Assembly (NCBI GenBank): GCA_050084515.1
Contig: CM114271.1
Location: forward strand, 33,728,001-33,792,000
Direction: 5' to 3'
Length of the DNA stretch: 64,000 nt
DNA from: Blasia pusilla
Taxonomy: Eukaryota; Marchantiophyta; Marchantiopsida; Blasiales
The number at the start of each line of letters is the position of its first letter. Position 1 is the first letter of the stretch. The translations under genes were made by a program, and so were the position numbers. Below are positions 9,987 to 21,179 of this stretch, piece after piece. Below the pieces are notes generated by a model. That model was not told where the DNA came from, did not search any database, and saw only the letters and a program-made list of their open reading frames with translations.

Positions 9987-12555
9987 TCAAATATCAAGAT
10001 TTTAGTTTTTCTTTGGTAAAGATTAATCCCTCAACAAGTGTAAGAAATCGTGAAACAAAATTATGTTTAGGTTATTATTATAGGATGAGCCTTCAACTTT
10101 GCAAAGACTCCTCCACATACACAAGAGAAGAGTCTTGAAGATATGTGTGATAATTTATGACCCCCACATTATTTTCATCTCTTAACATCTTTCATCATCA
10201 AAGAAGGAGAATACATTTGAGCATGGATATTGTCAAATTTTCATCCATCCACAATTTCTTAGAATATTTTATTTTATGATGAAATTTTAGAAACTCTCCT
10301 CATAACTTGATTATGCCCTTCTCAAAATAATAAGAATGGTATCTCGCTTATAGCGTAGAGCATCTCCATTTCACAAAGGAGATTTTTCTTAGAAGGAAAC
10401 AACCTTTTATTTTCCATAAGATAAATTTTTGTTTTTCAAATTGCATCCATTAATTTTTCCATCTCTTCTTGAATATGATAGTTTTATGTTGTTCAAGAAT
10501 AATTTAAAGTAAATGATACATACAATAACTAAACTCAAGGAAATTAAATTGAATCTTCGAATCAGGAGACGTTAATTTAGAGAAAATTACAAATGTAACT
10601 TGGGATAAAGGAAAGGAAGAAATTGGGAAACAATTCATTACAATATTTACATTAAAAAAATATCTTCCAAAACTAAAATTAAAGTGAAGAAGAAGGAAAA
10701 AGGACCACTAAAGGGAAGGATTTAAAGTGAAAAAAATGCTAAATTAAAAGATATAAACATAACGTTATAGAAAACAAAGAATGAATTACTAAAAAGGAGA
10801 AGGGATTTTTCAAGGAAAATAAATGCATTAATTCTAATTTATTCCATAAGAATAAAGAATAATTGTAAGATATTGGAAGCTTCCTTGTAAGCTTGAAAGA
10901 CCATCAACCACAAAGTTGGGAGAAAGAAAATAGGGAAATGCCAAAAAATTAGGATCATCTAAAGATGAAAGGAACAATTCAAAAAATATTAATGAGATAG
11001 GAGCTCATAGGTGAACTATAGGGAATTCCCAAGGTTGCATAGGCCAAACGGAAATGTCCATGGACATCATCATGTTGTGTCAACACCGCATCCAAGGAAT
11101 CACATATCATGAGCCAAACCCACTTATGTGGGAGAATAGTGTGCTAGTAGAGGAACCACCATAGCCAAGAGCTCTACTCACTAGAGAGGTTAACTTCATA
11201 CATAGGGTTGAAAGGGTTAACTCTGTTCTTTGAGGGTGACTTTTCCACAATATGTCCTCTAAGGTTAGAGGACATATTGTGAAAAGTCACTCAACCGAGT
11301 TAGTTCCGTTGAACCCTATGTATGAAAGTTAACCTCTGGTAGTAGTAGAGCTCTTGGCTATGGTGGCCTCTACTAGCACACTATTCTCCCATAATGGAGT
11401 GGGTTTGGCTCCATTATATGTGATTCCTTGGAGCGGTGTTGACACAACATGATGATGCATGTCCATGGAGTTTGTGGTGGCCTATGCAACCTTGGGAATT
11501 CCCCTACTAACCTTCGCTCCTATCTCATTAATATTTTTTGAATCGAATTCCTTTCATCTTTAGATGATCCTAATTTTTTTATTTCCCTATTTTCTTTCTC
11601 CCAACTTTCAGGGTATATTTGTCTTTCCTTAACCGTCCTTCCAATACCTTCAATTATTCTTTATTCTTATGGAATAAATTAGAATTAATGCATTTATTTT
11701 CCTTGAAAAATCCCTTCTCCTTTTTAGTAATTCATTCTTTGTTTTCTATAACGTTATGTTTATATCTTTTAATTTAGCATTTTTTTCACTTTAAATCCTT
11801 CCCTTTAGTGGTCCTTTTTCCTTCTTCTTCACTTTAATTTTAGTTTTGGAAGATATTTTTTTAATGTAAATATTGTAATGAACATCTTCCTCTAGTTTAG
11901 ATTCCTTTCCTTTATCCTAAGGTTGGAGATTTGTAATTTTCTCTAAATTAATGATGATTCAAGATTCAATTTAATTTCCTTGGAGTTTAGGTTATTGTAT
12001 GTAGTGCCATTTAGCTTTAAATTGTTCTTCAACAACAAAAACTATCATATTCAAGAAGAGATATAAAATTAATGGATGGAGGATTTGAAAACAAAAATTT
12101 ATCTTTGGAAAATAAAAGGTTGTTTCGACATGCCTAAGAAAATGGGACATTTTGGGGAAATGGAGATGCTTACTCCTGGTAAGCGATTGATACCATTCTT
12201 ATTATTTTGAGAAGGTGGTGTCATGTTGTATGGTTTATGAGGAGAGTTTCTAAAATTTCATCATAAAATAAAATATTCTAAGAAATTGTGGATGGATGAA
12301 AATTTGACAATATCCATGCTCAAATGTATTCTCCCTTCTTTCACAAGAGAAAGATGTTAAGAGATGAAAATAATGTGGGGGTCATAAATTATCACACATA
12401 TCTTCAAGACTCTTCTCTTGTGTATGTGGAGGAGTCTTTGCAAAGTTGAAGGCTCATCCTATAATAATAACCTAAACATAATTTTGTTTCACGATTTCTT
12501 ACACTTGTTGAGGGATTAATCTTTACCAAAGAAAAACTAAAATCTTGATATTTGA
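9987..12555. repeat. 2.57-kb near-perfect palindrome (foldback structure)
   Basis: The left arm 9987-11262 is the reverse complement of 11265-12555, with only scattered substitutions and small indels. The centre is CCTCTAA-GG-TTAGAGG (11256-11271), so the loop is two bases. The outer ends read TCAAATATCAAGAT on the left and ATCTTGATATTTGA on the right. The arms encode no recognisable protein. The inner 200 bases or so of the arms resemble the LTR of G2 (13680-13960). Beyond the right end the sequence passes at once into the G2 integrase. A transcript would fold into a dsRNA hairpin of about 1.27 kb. Confidence 0.95.
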
Positions 12556-12556
12556 G

Positions 12557-12775
12557 ACCATCTAGAGGCGGGATGGTTTGGCTGAGCGTGTGGTTCAGAC
12601 GGTGAAGAGGGCATTGCGCAAGTATGGCCTACAGAAGGGGCATCTTGGAGACTGGGATATTTAGTTGCCATGGTTAGCCATGGGGTATAGGTTCAGTTGC
12701 CAAGCATCCTTGGCTTCCTTCTCACCTTATTTTTTGTTATACGGCCCAGATCCAGACTAACCAACAGCAATTCGT
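12557..12775 (+). pseudogene. G2 integrase C-terminal core fragment
   Basis: The translation contains G-L-A-E-R-V-V-Q-T-V-K-R-A-L-R-K-Y-G-L, the helix region after the third catalytic residue of Gypsy integrase, matching G1 at about 6540-6590. A TAG lies at 12662-12664, where G3 encodes glutamine. The start is cut by the palindrome. Confidence 0.85.
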
Positions 12776-13336
12776 TGGGAGTCTAGTGAGGTGGTAAACC
12801 TTGATGACCTAGAGATGTGGATGAGAGTGTGTTCTCAGCGGGCAGAGCTCTTTCGGAGAGTTGTGCCAACAGCCTTTGAGAATCTTGCCATTGCTCAACA
12901 CAAGGATACGTTGCGGTATGCAACCATTCGGGGTGGAGGTTATCGACCATCGATTTGTAGGTTCCATGTGGGGGACTATGTCTATTTGCAGCAGATTGCA
13001 CCGACAATGTTGGATGTGACGGCAGGCCACACTATTTTATAAGTGCGCAAAGTGTTAGCTTCTGGAGTTCTCATGTTAGAGGGTCGTGATGGAGTTGTTT
13101 GGAAGGACCATGTGCGTAATCGTGCGCCATGTCATCTTCCAAATTTGGATGGTACTATTGACTCAAGCTTAGCCATGATACGTGCTAGCTTGAGGTGCAT
13201 GTTGTGTGGGTCTGCTGGTAACGCAGCCCGTATGTTGGTGTGTGATTGTTGTTCTAAGGGTTGGCACATGGTGTGTTTGACTCCACGTATGGATGTTGTT
13301 CCTACTGGAAGGTGGGTTTGTCCTTGATGTACTTAG
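12776..13336 (+). pseudogene. G2 Pol C-terminal tail ending in a C4HC3 PHD finger
   Basis: The tail carries G-D-Y-V-Y-L-Q-Q and then, after a stop at 13040-13042, runs to the PHD finger at 13196-13330. The ligands are all visible in order: C-M-L-C (CX2C), C-D-C-C (CX2C), G-W-H (His four residues on), H-M-V-C (HX2C), then W-V-C-P-stop-C (CX2C). The TGA at 13325-13327 sits between the last two cysteines, where CGA is likely ancestral; the natural stop is TAG at 13334-13336. PHD fingers bind histone H3 N-termini, often depending on K4 methylation. This is the best-preserved copy and defines the domain for the family. Confidence 0.85.
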
Positions 13337-13511
13337 GAGAGGTAGATGACTTGATCTTTGCATGATATGGATTACAGATGTGCGACTTACGATAGGGCAT
13401 CCTAGCACCCGGCCTTCTGATTCGTGCACCCAAGAAGGTGTATAGCATGTAGTAGATGTATAGGGCTACCTGGGAGTTAGAGGGACCTAACCGCCAGTTA
13501 GGGGGGCGAGT

Positions 13512-14091
13512 TGTGGTACACTTGTGTTTGTGTATGCTCTCGTCTATGTTATGTATGTATGTGAGTATGGTATGTCAGCGATGTATGTTGTATTACGATG
13601 TGGATTCGCACGACAGTTGTCATGACCATACGGATTATGTCGTAGAGTATAGTGTGCTAGTAGAGGCCATACCTTATGTAGGGCCGTAGTGTCCAAGTAG
13701 AGATGCGGTTTCATACATAGGGTTGGGGGTTACTCAGTTGAGGATGACTTTTCCAGTAGGGCCCGCTCTTAGGTTGGAGGATATAGTGTGGAGTGCACTC
13801 AAAGAACAGATAGTTCTTTGAGTTGAGCCTGTTGCGTTGGGATTTAGCCTTGGTAGTGAGTAGAGCTCTTGGCTATGGTGGTTCCCGCAAGCTTCGACGT
13901 GGATTCTCCCATCGTGGAGTGGGTTTGGCTCGATTGTATGTGATTCTATACGTGTTTTATGACAGTAGGTCTTTCACGGATTTCAATTGTGGTACACTTG
14001 TGTTTGTGTATGCTCTCGTCTATGTTATGTATGTATGTGAGTATGGTATGTCAGCGATGTATGTTGTATGACGATGTGGATTCGCACGACA
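13512..14091 (+). repeat. G2 LTR region with two near-identical 104-bp ends
   Basis: The 104-bp sequence at 13512-13615 recurs at 13988-14091 with about one difference. Both copies begin TGTGGTACAC and end CGCACGACA. A polypurine tract (13498-13506) precedes the first. The 372 bp between them (13616-13987) resembles the centre of the palindrome, including TTCATACATAGGGTT at about 13709. Confidence 0.85.
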
Positions 14092-14560
14092 CCGCCCTTA
14101 AGGTTGTCAAGCCCTTCCAGTAGACCTTGGCTGGTCAAGCGTGCATTGTGGCCCACGCACAACCCACACCACCCCAAGGAAGACCCACAACCATGTCCGC
14201 AGGGCGGGCTTAGCTACAGGACCTGAGCTTGCCCAATGGGGGCCCAACCCAGTTCTACACGACGGGCTCGACAAGCTCAAGGGCAGGCTCAGATGCAGGC
14301 CGCAAGTACCCATTGGGAGGGCTCAGGGCTTGCGGCTGAGCCCGTCCTACTAATGGAACCTAGCTTCGAGTGTGCCGCGTGTTTGTGGGGGTTGCGCGCG
14401 GACCACAAAATAGGAGTGCGCTCGCCTAGCCCGAGTCTATGTGATGGGCTCAGGGGCGGGCTCGCCGGCTTGTGTGCCCGCCGTGGGTACCCGGGCCCGC
14501 ATGGACATGGAAATGTCCACGGATACAAACTTTGTTCATGTGCAACCCTGGGATTAAAAA
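14092..14560. other. GC-rich non-coding stretch
   Basis: GC-rich with repeated GGGCTC-type words and several overlapping open frames on both strands. None resembles a known protein and none has a coding-like composition that holds in one frame. The end (about 14505-14545) shares the ATGTCCACGGATACAAAC phrase with the MITE-like repeats. Confidence 0.5.
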
Positions 14561-14946
14561 CTAGGAAAATTAAGAAAATTGGATGAGGGATATGAATAAA
14601 AAATCAATATAAATAAATGATTAGAAGTTGCCAAAAATAGGAAATCTCAGAGAGAGGGATGTAAGTTAAGATAGTACAATAATGAAGTTGCACTTGGATA
14701 AAAAGTTATAGGAGATGGAACAATAATGCAACATTTTCAAAAGCTACAATGAACACCATAGGTAATAAAATAGAGAGTGAAGAAATAGAAACTTAAAAGG
14801 AAAAGGAAAAAAAGGGGATTTTTAATTTTGGAGCAAGCAAATATGATACATTAATTTTTTTTTAAATGACCACTCACAACTTGGGATTCCCTATGCTTTG
14901 GGAAGAGACTGCCATTCGTCTTGGTTTCCCTAAACATGTTCTCCAT

Positions 14947-15200
14947 GATTGCACAAAAACAAATATGGGTGGATAGGTCTATGAACATGGATCGCAAGAG
15001 GTGGGCCTCACACTTATTGCTTGTGGTGGGGGCAGGCGGGCGGTGGGCCAACAAGGGGGGAGGAAGTAGCAGGCAAGCGCGAGATATGGGGGCAAGTGGG
15101 GGGATGAAAAAGGGGGAAAGTAGGACCCACACAAACAAGTCCTTCCATAATTCAGACATGCACACATCCACGGATGTTTGCACTTTGCCCATATGCAACC
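14947..15200. repeat. MITE-like repeat
   Basis: It starts GATTGCACAAAAAC and ends CCATATGCAACC, so the ends are imperfect inverted repeats (GGTTGCA...). The core matches the copies at 17147-17455 and 17554-17876. It has no coding capacity, as expected of a non-autonomous DNA element. Confidence 0.7.
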
Positions 15201-17146
15201 TTACTTTTTCTCACACATGCGTAGAAGAAGACAAAAAATCTCCTCCACTTTTGAAAATTTCATCTAGTGTGCCCCCTTTCCATTTGCATTATGAGGTTGG
15301 GGGATTTTAACTATTTTTCTTATATTAATAAATATGGAATTACATATGGTCCAACTTAAAAAAGATAAGTTTTATTTACGTTTTTAGGTTATGCTTTGTG
15401 GCACATAAAAAATGAGGATAACAAACATGTGTTTGAAGAAGTATGTATTAAAAGATGGATATGCATCTGCAATGATGAGAACGCATATTATCAAAATAAG
15501 TTTGACACATTATATGGTATAAGTTATTTCTGGCTCAACACCATGCAATTAAGGTTGTGAATTCAAATCTTTAAGATATTATGCAAGACTAAATCATCTC
15601 CTTAGGTTTCAAATAATTTCCATTTATCATTTTTATGGTGATTCTTTTCAACTGCTCCATATAGTCCGTCACAGAGATAGACCAAAAATTATTCCACCAT
15701 CATTATGAGATTCCCATATTCATGTAAAAGGCACAAAGGTGATAACAAAAATAAAAGTTTCAAACTTGACATATTATCAAATCTTGACTTAAGGGATTTA
15801 GGAAATTAGATATTAGAACGTGGGTAAGGGTACTAAGGTCGCAAACCTATTACCCTATCTCTACAAGAGCATACTTATTAACCAAAATAGTCAATAGTAT
15901 AGATAAATAGAAATTTTTTTTGAATCGGAACCCCTAATATGTTGTATGAGTGTGTATTTCCACCATCCCATTATGTTCTTTCTTTCTTGTCATCCAATCT
16001 TTTTCTTATTTGCTAGCGAACATGAGACCTAAAATTTCTTTTATAAATGATTTTGAAATGTGACGTTAGGCCATAACCGCATTAACATTTATATGCTTGG
16101 GAACCACTCCCATGGGAATAAGAGTGAAGTCTAATTTCATTTCATCGTGCGATAAAACATCAAGGAAAAAATTGTATGATCTAGTTAGAAATGAGAATTC
16201 ATGCCCTAGTCTATCTTCAAAAACATTGGGGGTCTGGGACCACTTTTGGAGATTGTAGTTGGACCAACTACATAAGACCCCATCTCATAGGAATACAAGA
16301 TAGATTTGAAATTGGACAATCAAGAATCAAGGACCAAATTTGACAACCAACTTACAATTCATACCTTGGTCTAAAAGGAGGCAAATTACGACCAATTTTG
16401 GAGATTTTCCTCACAAGATTACTAGCGAATGACAAGATGCTTATTATCTGGTTCTATAAGAGTAAACACTAAGTCAAAAGTCCTAATCAAACTTAATCAA
16501 TTTTCTGAAATAAAAAGATCCAATTTTACAACCAAGGAAAATCTGCTCTCATGACGTGAATTTGTTGTTTGTTCATTTGATGAGACCACTACATGTATGG
16601 AACCGATCCCTCAAGATAGATATCTTTGCAAGAGCCTCGAAATTTTTCTACAAATTTTTCCCAAAGGAAATATGGCACAGATTTCAATTAGATTGTAAAA
16701 TGAGATCCTTGATCATGCTATAAAAATTAAGGGAGAATTTAAATGATAATGTGTTTATGGTCATATGGGTTGGTGTGTTGGGGTTAAGGCTGTCTGCGGT
16801 GCGGGATAGAGGCCTAGCAAGGGATGCAAGAAATTTTTCCCATGCGGACATAAGTCTGCACACACAAACTTTGTCCAAATGCAGCCTAGCTTGCTAATGT
16901 AAGAACATAGAATCTAAATAAATCAATGAAATATATATAACAAATTTTGAAGGTACTAGGCGGCCTGGTTTAAGCATGCGCTCATAGTAGAGATTTGATA
17001 GAACTTGAACATGGAGAAAACCTTGACATATGAGAATATACTACCGTTGTTGGTTCCTAACCATATCACTTATTGAGAAATTAGGAATTTTTATCTATTT
17101 TCTTCAATTCTATTTATAAAAGAATTACTCCAAGGACCTCGCCCAA
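15201..17146. other. AT-rich spacer without a gene
   Basis: No coding region is supported on either strand. A partial MITE-like end (CACAAACTTTGTCC... near 16860-16890) lies within it. Confidence 0.6.
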
Positions 17147-17455
17147 GGTTGCATGTGGACAAAGTCGATTTCCGGTAACATATCCATGTCTATGGACCTA
17201 CATCCTTCCTATAGAAGGACTTGTCCCTGTAGGCCCTACAATTCCCTTCTTTCTTATTCCCCCCACTTGCTTTCGTGTTCCATACTCTCTCGTTTCTTCC
17301 TCCCTCCCCCCTTACTGCCCCACTCGTCCTTGTTGTGCCGTCCATCATGAACTATAAGTGTGGATCCCCCCTCTTGCAATCCATGTCCGTGGATATGTCC
17401 GGACTTCTCCTTCCATCTCCGTCCTACGAACAAGCTTGTCTATTTTTGTGCAACC
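17147..17455. repeat. MITE-like repeat (full copy, forward)
   Basis: It is bounded by GGTTGCATGTGGACAAAG and TTTTTGTGCAACC, an inverted terminal pair. About 310 bp, with a pyrimidine-rich core. The neighbour at 17554-17876 is the same element in reverse orientation, only about 100 bp away. Confidence 0.75.
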
Positions 17456-17553
17456 ATGACTTTGCCTCCTGACCCCCCGTCACATCAAGGTGTCTCGAAT
17501 CTTGATGCCAAATAGGGTTAAATCAACCTATTAATGCTACTCCATAAACCCAT

Positions 17554-17876
17554 GGTTGCAAAAAAATAGACAAGTCCATCCCTAGGAAGGGCATGGATGG
17601 AAAAGTTTGGACATATCCACGGATATGGATTACAAAAGATAGGGCCCATACTTATAGTTCATGGTTGAAGGCAAGGCAAGGGGGGACGGGGCAAGAAAGG
17701 GGGGAGTGGAGGTGGAAGCAGAAAGAAACGAGGAAGTGTGGATCACGAAGGCAAATGGGGGGATGAGAAAGAAGGGGGATATGGAGCCATATGGACAAGT
17801 ATTTGTATAGGACGAACATGAGTCAATAGACATAGACATGTCCACGGACACAAACTTTGTCCATAGGAAACGTTGC
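17554..17876. repeat. MITE-like repeat (full copy, reverse)
   Basis: It starts GGTTGCAAAAAAATAG and ends CAAACTTTGTCC...CGTTGCA. It is the reverse complement of the copy at 17147-17455, so the two together form an inverted pair that could fold back. Confidence 0.75.
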
Positions 17877-18009
17877 ATAAACCACCTATGTTATATTACT
17901 ATGACTCCTTCAATATCTAAGTCGGGACCATTAGTCTAGGTTCTCCTCATACAAGGGGTTGTTTAGATAAATCGTGCACAATAAGAAGTGAATATTGAGA
18001 ATCCAATAG

Positions 18010-18470
18010 CTAGTACAACTAAGGACATTAAGTTATAGCCAACTTAAATATGCACCTTAGTTCATTGAAACACAACATTACATGTGATCCCAGGACTACC
18101 ATGAAGAAACTCCTTTGTGGGTGAGTGCTATAAAAACTAAATTAGTTCTCGATCTTGTAGAACATGTAAAGAGGTTATATGCCACATCTAAAGTCTTCAT
18201 GGAATTGAACTAGATAGCCTAGTACAACCAAGGACATTAAATTGCAACCAACTTAAATTCACACCTTAGTATATAAAAATAAAAATTTTCATAGAACTTC
18301 AAGACTATCACGAAAAGAACCTATCATCGGACCGATTCATAGCCATGGGATCCATAGGACCACCAAATGCTGCAAAACCCAAACTATCTAGGACTTAGGA
18401 AACTATTAGTCTCCTCTAAGCAGTCCGTGCATACGCTCATAGTAAACTAAACCAACTTAAATATGCAAAT
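18010..18470. repeat. Degenerate tandem repeat, about 215-bp unit
   Basis: AAGGACATTAA...CCAACTTAAAT...CACCTTAG occurs near 18020 and again near 18232, with a partial match near 18448 (CCAACTTAAATATGCAAAT). Related words reappear just past the other end of G3 at 28455-28550, so G3 probably sits inside this array. Confidence 0.6.
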
Positions 18471-18677
18471 TCTAGAGTATAGCAAATGCAAAATTACAAA
18501 GGTTCATTTCATGTTCTAGTCTAGTAATATGTATGAGAATCAGAACATGCAAAGATAGCTTTTCAATGATCTAGATCATAGCGTGCTACTTGAGAATTCA
18601 AACATACCTCCCATGGGACCAGGTGGTACAAAACCTAAAATAGTAGGTGGTCCTATAGAAACTAATTCCCAATGGGA

Positions 18678-19441
18678 TGTCGTGCGCATACACATCGCTA
18701 CACAACATACATCGTTGTCGCCAAACATACACACAAACACGCACGATCCCACGCTAACTCATGGTGTCCAACAATGAGACAAGAATATCTCCAATAAATC
18801 AAGTAGATCCAATCTCTCTCAACACCATAGCTCTCAAATGTGTGCACTCTCACATGTCTCTCTCAATGTCAAACCAAACCCACTCTCCTAATGAGAGGCT
18901 TGGGTTATACTCACAAGTCAAGCAAGACCATAGCTCCACCGCCTCATGCCAAGAGGTTCAACAAAGAGAGAATGAGCTCTCAAACTCTCTCTCTTGGAGG
19001 TATACCCCATTCCCTCTCCCAAGCTCTCTCCTCGGTAATCTATGTTCGTAGGTCACCTCCTTGGCTCTTGACCTACTATAGTAGGTCGAAGGCCACTTCC
19101 CAAAGTGGAAAGTCAACTCTGCCAAATATGGAAACTTGCCCAAAATAGTAATTTTCTCGATATGGCTCCAAATGAGGCGAAACGAAGGGGAAACTTGCTC
19201 TCTCAGGTTTCCCGGGACTTGAGCAGGTCATCCTTGACCTCCTAAGTCTGTCCTCCTCTACTCGCAAAGGTGCTCTACCACATCTCTTTGATCTATCCTA
19301 AAAATTTGTGACAACAATCGTATGCATACACATCGCTACACAACATATATCGTTGCCGCCAAACATCCACACAAACACGCACGATCCCATGCTAACTCAT
19401 GGTATCCAAACAACGAGACAAGAAGTACCAAAATATCTCCA
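18678..19441 (-). repeat. G3 3' LTR region with duplicated ends (A-U-A')
   Basis: On the - strand it begins TGGAGATATTTT at 19441, just after the polypurine tract (19445-19454), and ends GCGCACGACA at 18678. Copy A (19319-19441) and copy A' (18678-18793) are a direct repeat; the middle matches the G1 LTR middle and 27928-28446. The ORFs at 18.76-19.27 kb lie in this repeat and are not genes. Confidence 0.75.
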
Positions 19442-19599
19442 ATCGGCCCCCTAGCTAGTGGTTAGGTCCCTCTAACTCCAGATAGCCATCTATCCTTACC
19501 TACCATGACATACATCTCTCGGACGCTAAGAGCAAAAAGGTCGGGTGCTCCATCGTTAGTCGCCGTCTTGTCATCCATCTCACAGATACAAGTCGGAAT

Positions 19600-20110
19600 C
19601 TAGAACTATGTACTCTATGTACATATGGGACACATCCATCGTCCCTGAGGAACCTTAGTGAGAGGTGGCGTCACACATGCCATATGCCACCCTCTTAAAC
19701 ACCCATCACAGACTAGCATAGTGTGGCTGCACCACCGACGGAACCACACAACATACATCGCAAGCCTGCAGAAACTACTGCTAAGCCCAGATCAACAATA
19801 CCGTTAATGTTAGGAAGGTGACATGACGCACAGTTACGCACATGGTCCTTCCAAACCATACCATCGTGTCCCTCCAATAAGAGAACACCAGATGACAAAA
19901 TCTCACGCCTCTCCAGATGGTGCGCCCTGCAGTTACATCCAATGTTGTGGATACCGTATGCTGCAAGTAGACATAGTCTCCCTGATGAAACCTCCGGATA
20001 GTAGGTCGATAACCACCTCCTCGAATAGTCGCATACCTCAATCTATCCCGATGTTGTGCAATCGCCAAGTTCTTAAACGCCATGGGCATCACTCTCCGAA
20101 ACAACTCAGC
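19600..20110 (-). pseudogene. G3 Pol C-terminal tail with PHD finger remnant
   Basis: The - strand reads G-D-Y-V-Y-L-Q in the post-integrase tail and then L-R-C-M-L-C-G-S near 19770. The rest of the PHD finger (ligand spacing through W-M-C-P) is present but split by a frameshift near 19715. With G1 and G2 this makes three copies carrying the same domain at the same place, which shows the PHD finger belongs to the family. Confidence 0.75.
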
Positions 20111-20960
20111 CCTCTGAGAACATGCTTGCATCCATACATCAGGGTCATCAAGCTTCAACACCTCACCAACATCTTGACCAAGGGCCATAGGTAAATGTGG
20201 CTCTCGGCCATAAAGCAACAAGTACGGTGAGAAAAATGCTAAGGATGCCTCCCTGCTGAATCTGTATCCCATCGCCAACCATGGAAACTGAAGGTCTCGA
20301 TCTCCTAGGTGACCTCTCTGCAAGCCATACTTGCGTAATCCTCTCTTCACCGTCTGCACAACCCTCTCTGCTAGTCCATCCGCCTCAAGATAATCTCGCG
20401 AAGTGGTGCGATGGTCGATCAGCGCCTGATCCCACAAGGCCTAAAACTCCCCGTAAAACTCTATACCCTAGTCTATCAACACCTCAGCTGGTGCGCCGTA
20501 ATAACTCAGCAGTCAATCTAGGAAGGCATATGCAACTCCATCATTCGCTTTGTCAGACAATGCAACCAACTCTATCCACTTTGAGAAATGCTTGACCATC
20601 ATCAACACATAACGACTATGGCACTCTGTCAAAGGCAAAGGTCCTACAAAATCCAAACTCCATCTATAACCTACACCCATGATAGGAAGTGGATGCAACT
20701 GTGGAGTCGGTGTATTGAACGATGCTTAGACTCGATCACACACCGTGCACGTGGCAACAAACTGTTGAACGTTAGTCTGCATGCCTCGCCACCAATATTG
20801 TATCTGGAGCAAGTTGTACATCCGCTTCACTCCAAAATGACCCAACTCTTCATGGGCATGACACACCAAAACGAAGGATGAGGCACTACATGCACTCTAC
20901 CATCCTCCCAAACTCGCAACACATATGTCCTCTCCCATCGAAACCGTCTGGCTCACTGTA
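20111..20960 (-). pseudogene. G3 integrase
   Basis: On the - strand the core contains W-S-L-D-F-V-G-P-L (about 20640-20670) and a second Asp in I-D followed by TAG (about 20470), then H-R-T-T-S-R-D and E-A-D-G-L-A-E-R (about 20360-20400), which holds the catalytic Glu. The N-terminal zinc-binding part lies near 20820-20880 with frame breaks. It aligns with G1 throughout, including the shared TAG. Confidence 0.85.
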
Positions 20961-21179
20961 GGATCCGATCCCGCTCTCTAGCACCCACTATGCTTCGCGA
21001 TGCTGCCAGTACATAGGTACTCCAAGACCACTCCATCGTCGTGAATATCTTGGCCACCTGTCGTCTCCTCACTAGCGTCTTGATCTAAGGACTCTCCATC
21101 ATACCTCGCCATCGAAGTCTCAGCAATCTGGCTTTCTATAGCCAACAAGCCCAAATAGGCTGACGCATGCCATCCTGGC

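Larger units (their letters stand above)
12557..14091 (+). mobile_element. Ty3/Gypsy relative G2, 5'-truncated
   Basis: Only the 3' part of the element is present: the end of integrase, the tail, the PHD finger, the polypurine tract and the LTR region. Everything upstream is replaced by the palindrome ending at 12555. G2 is homologous to G1 and G3 in the coding part, but its LTR ends differ (TGTGGTACAC rather than TGGAGATATT), so it belongs to another subfamily. Confidence 0.85.

Noticed and set aside
13455-14090. Paired similar ORFs near 13456 and 13823
   Set aside because: They come from the two copies of the 104-bp LTR end.
14107-14586. Overlapping ORFs on both strands in GC-rich DNA
   Set aside because: No frame is consistently coding; repeated GGGCTC words explain the open frames.
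18760-19150. ORFs of 60-100 codons resembling those at 27970-28345
   Set aside because: The similarity is because both lie in copies of the same LTR; they are not genes.
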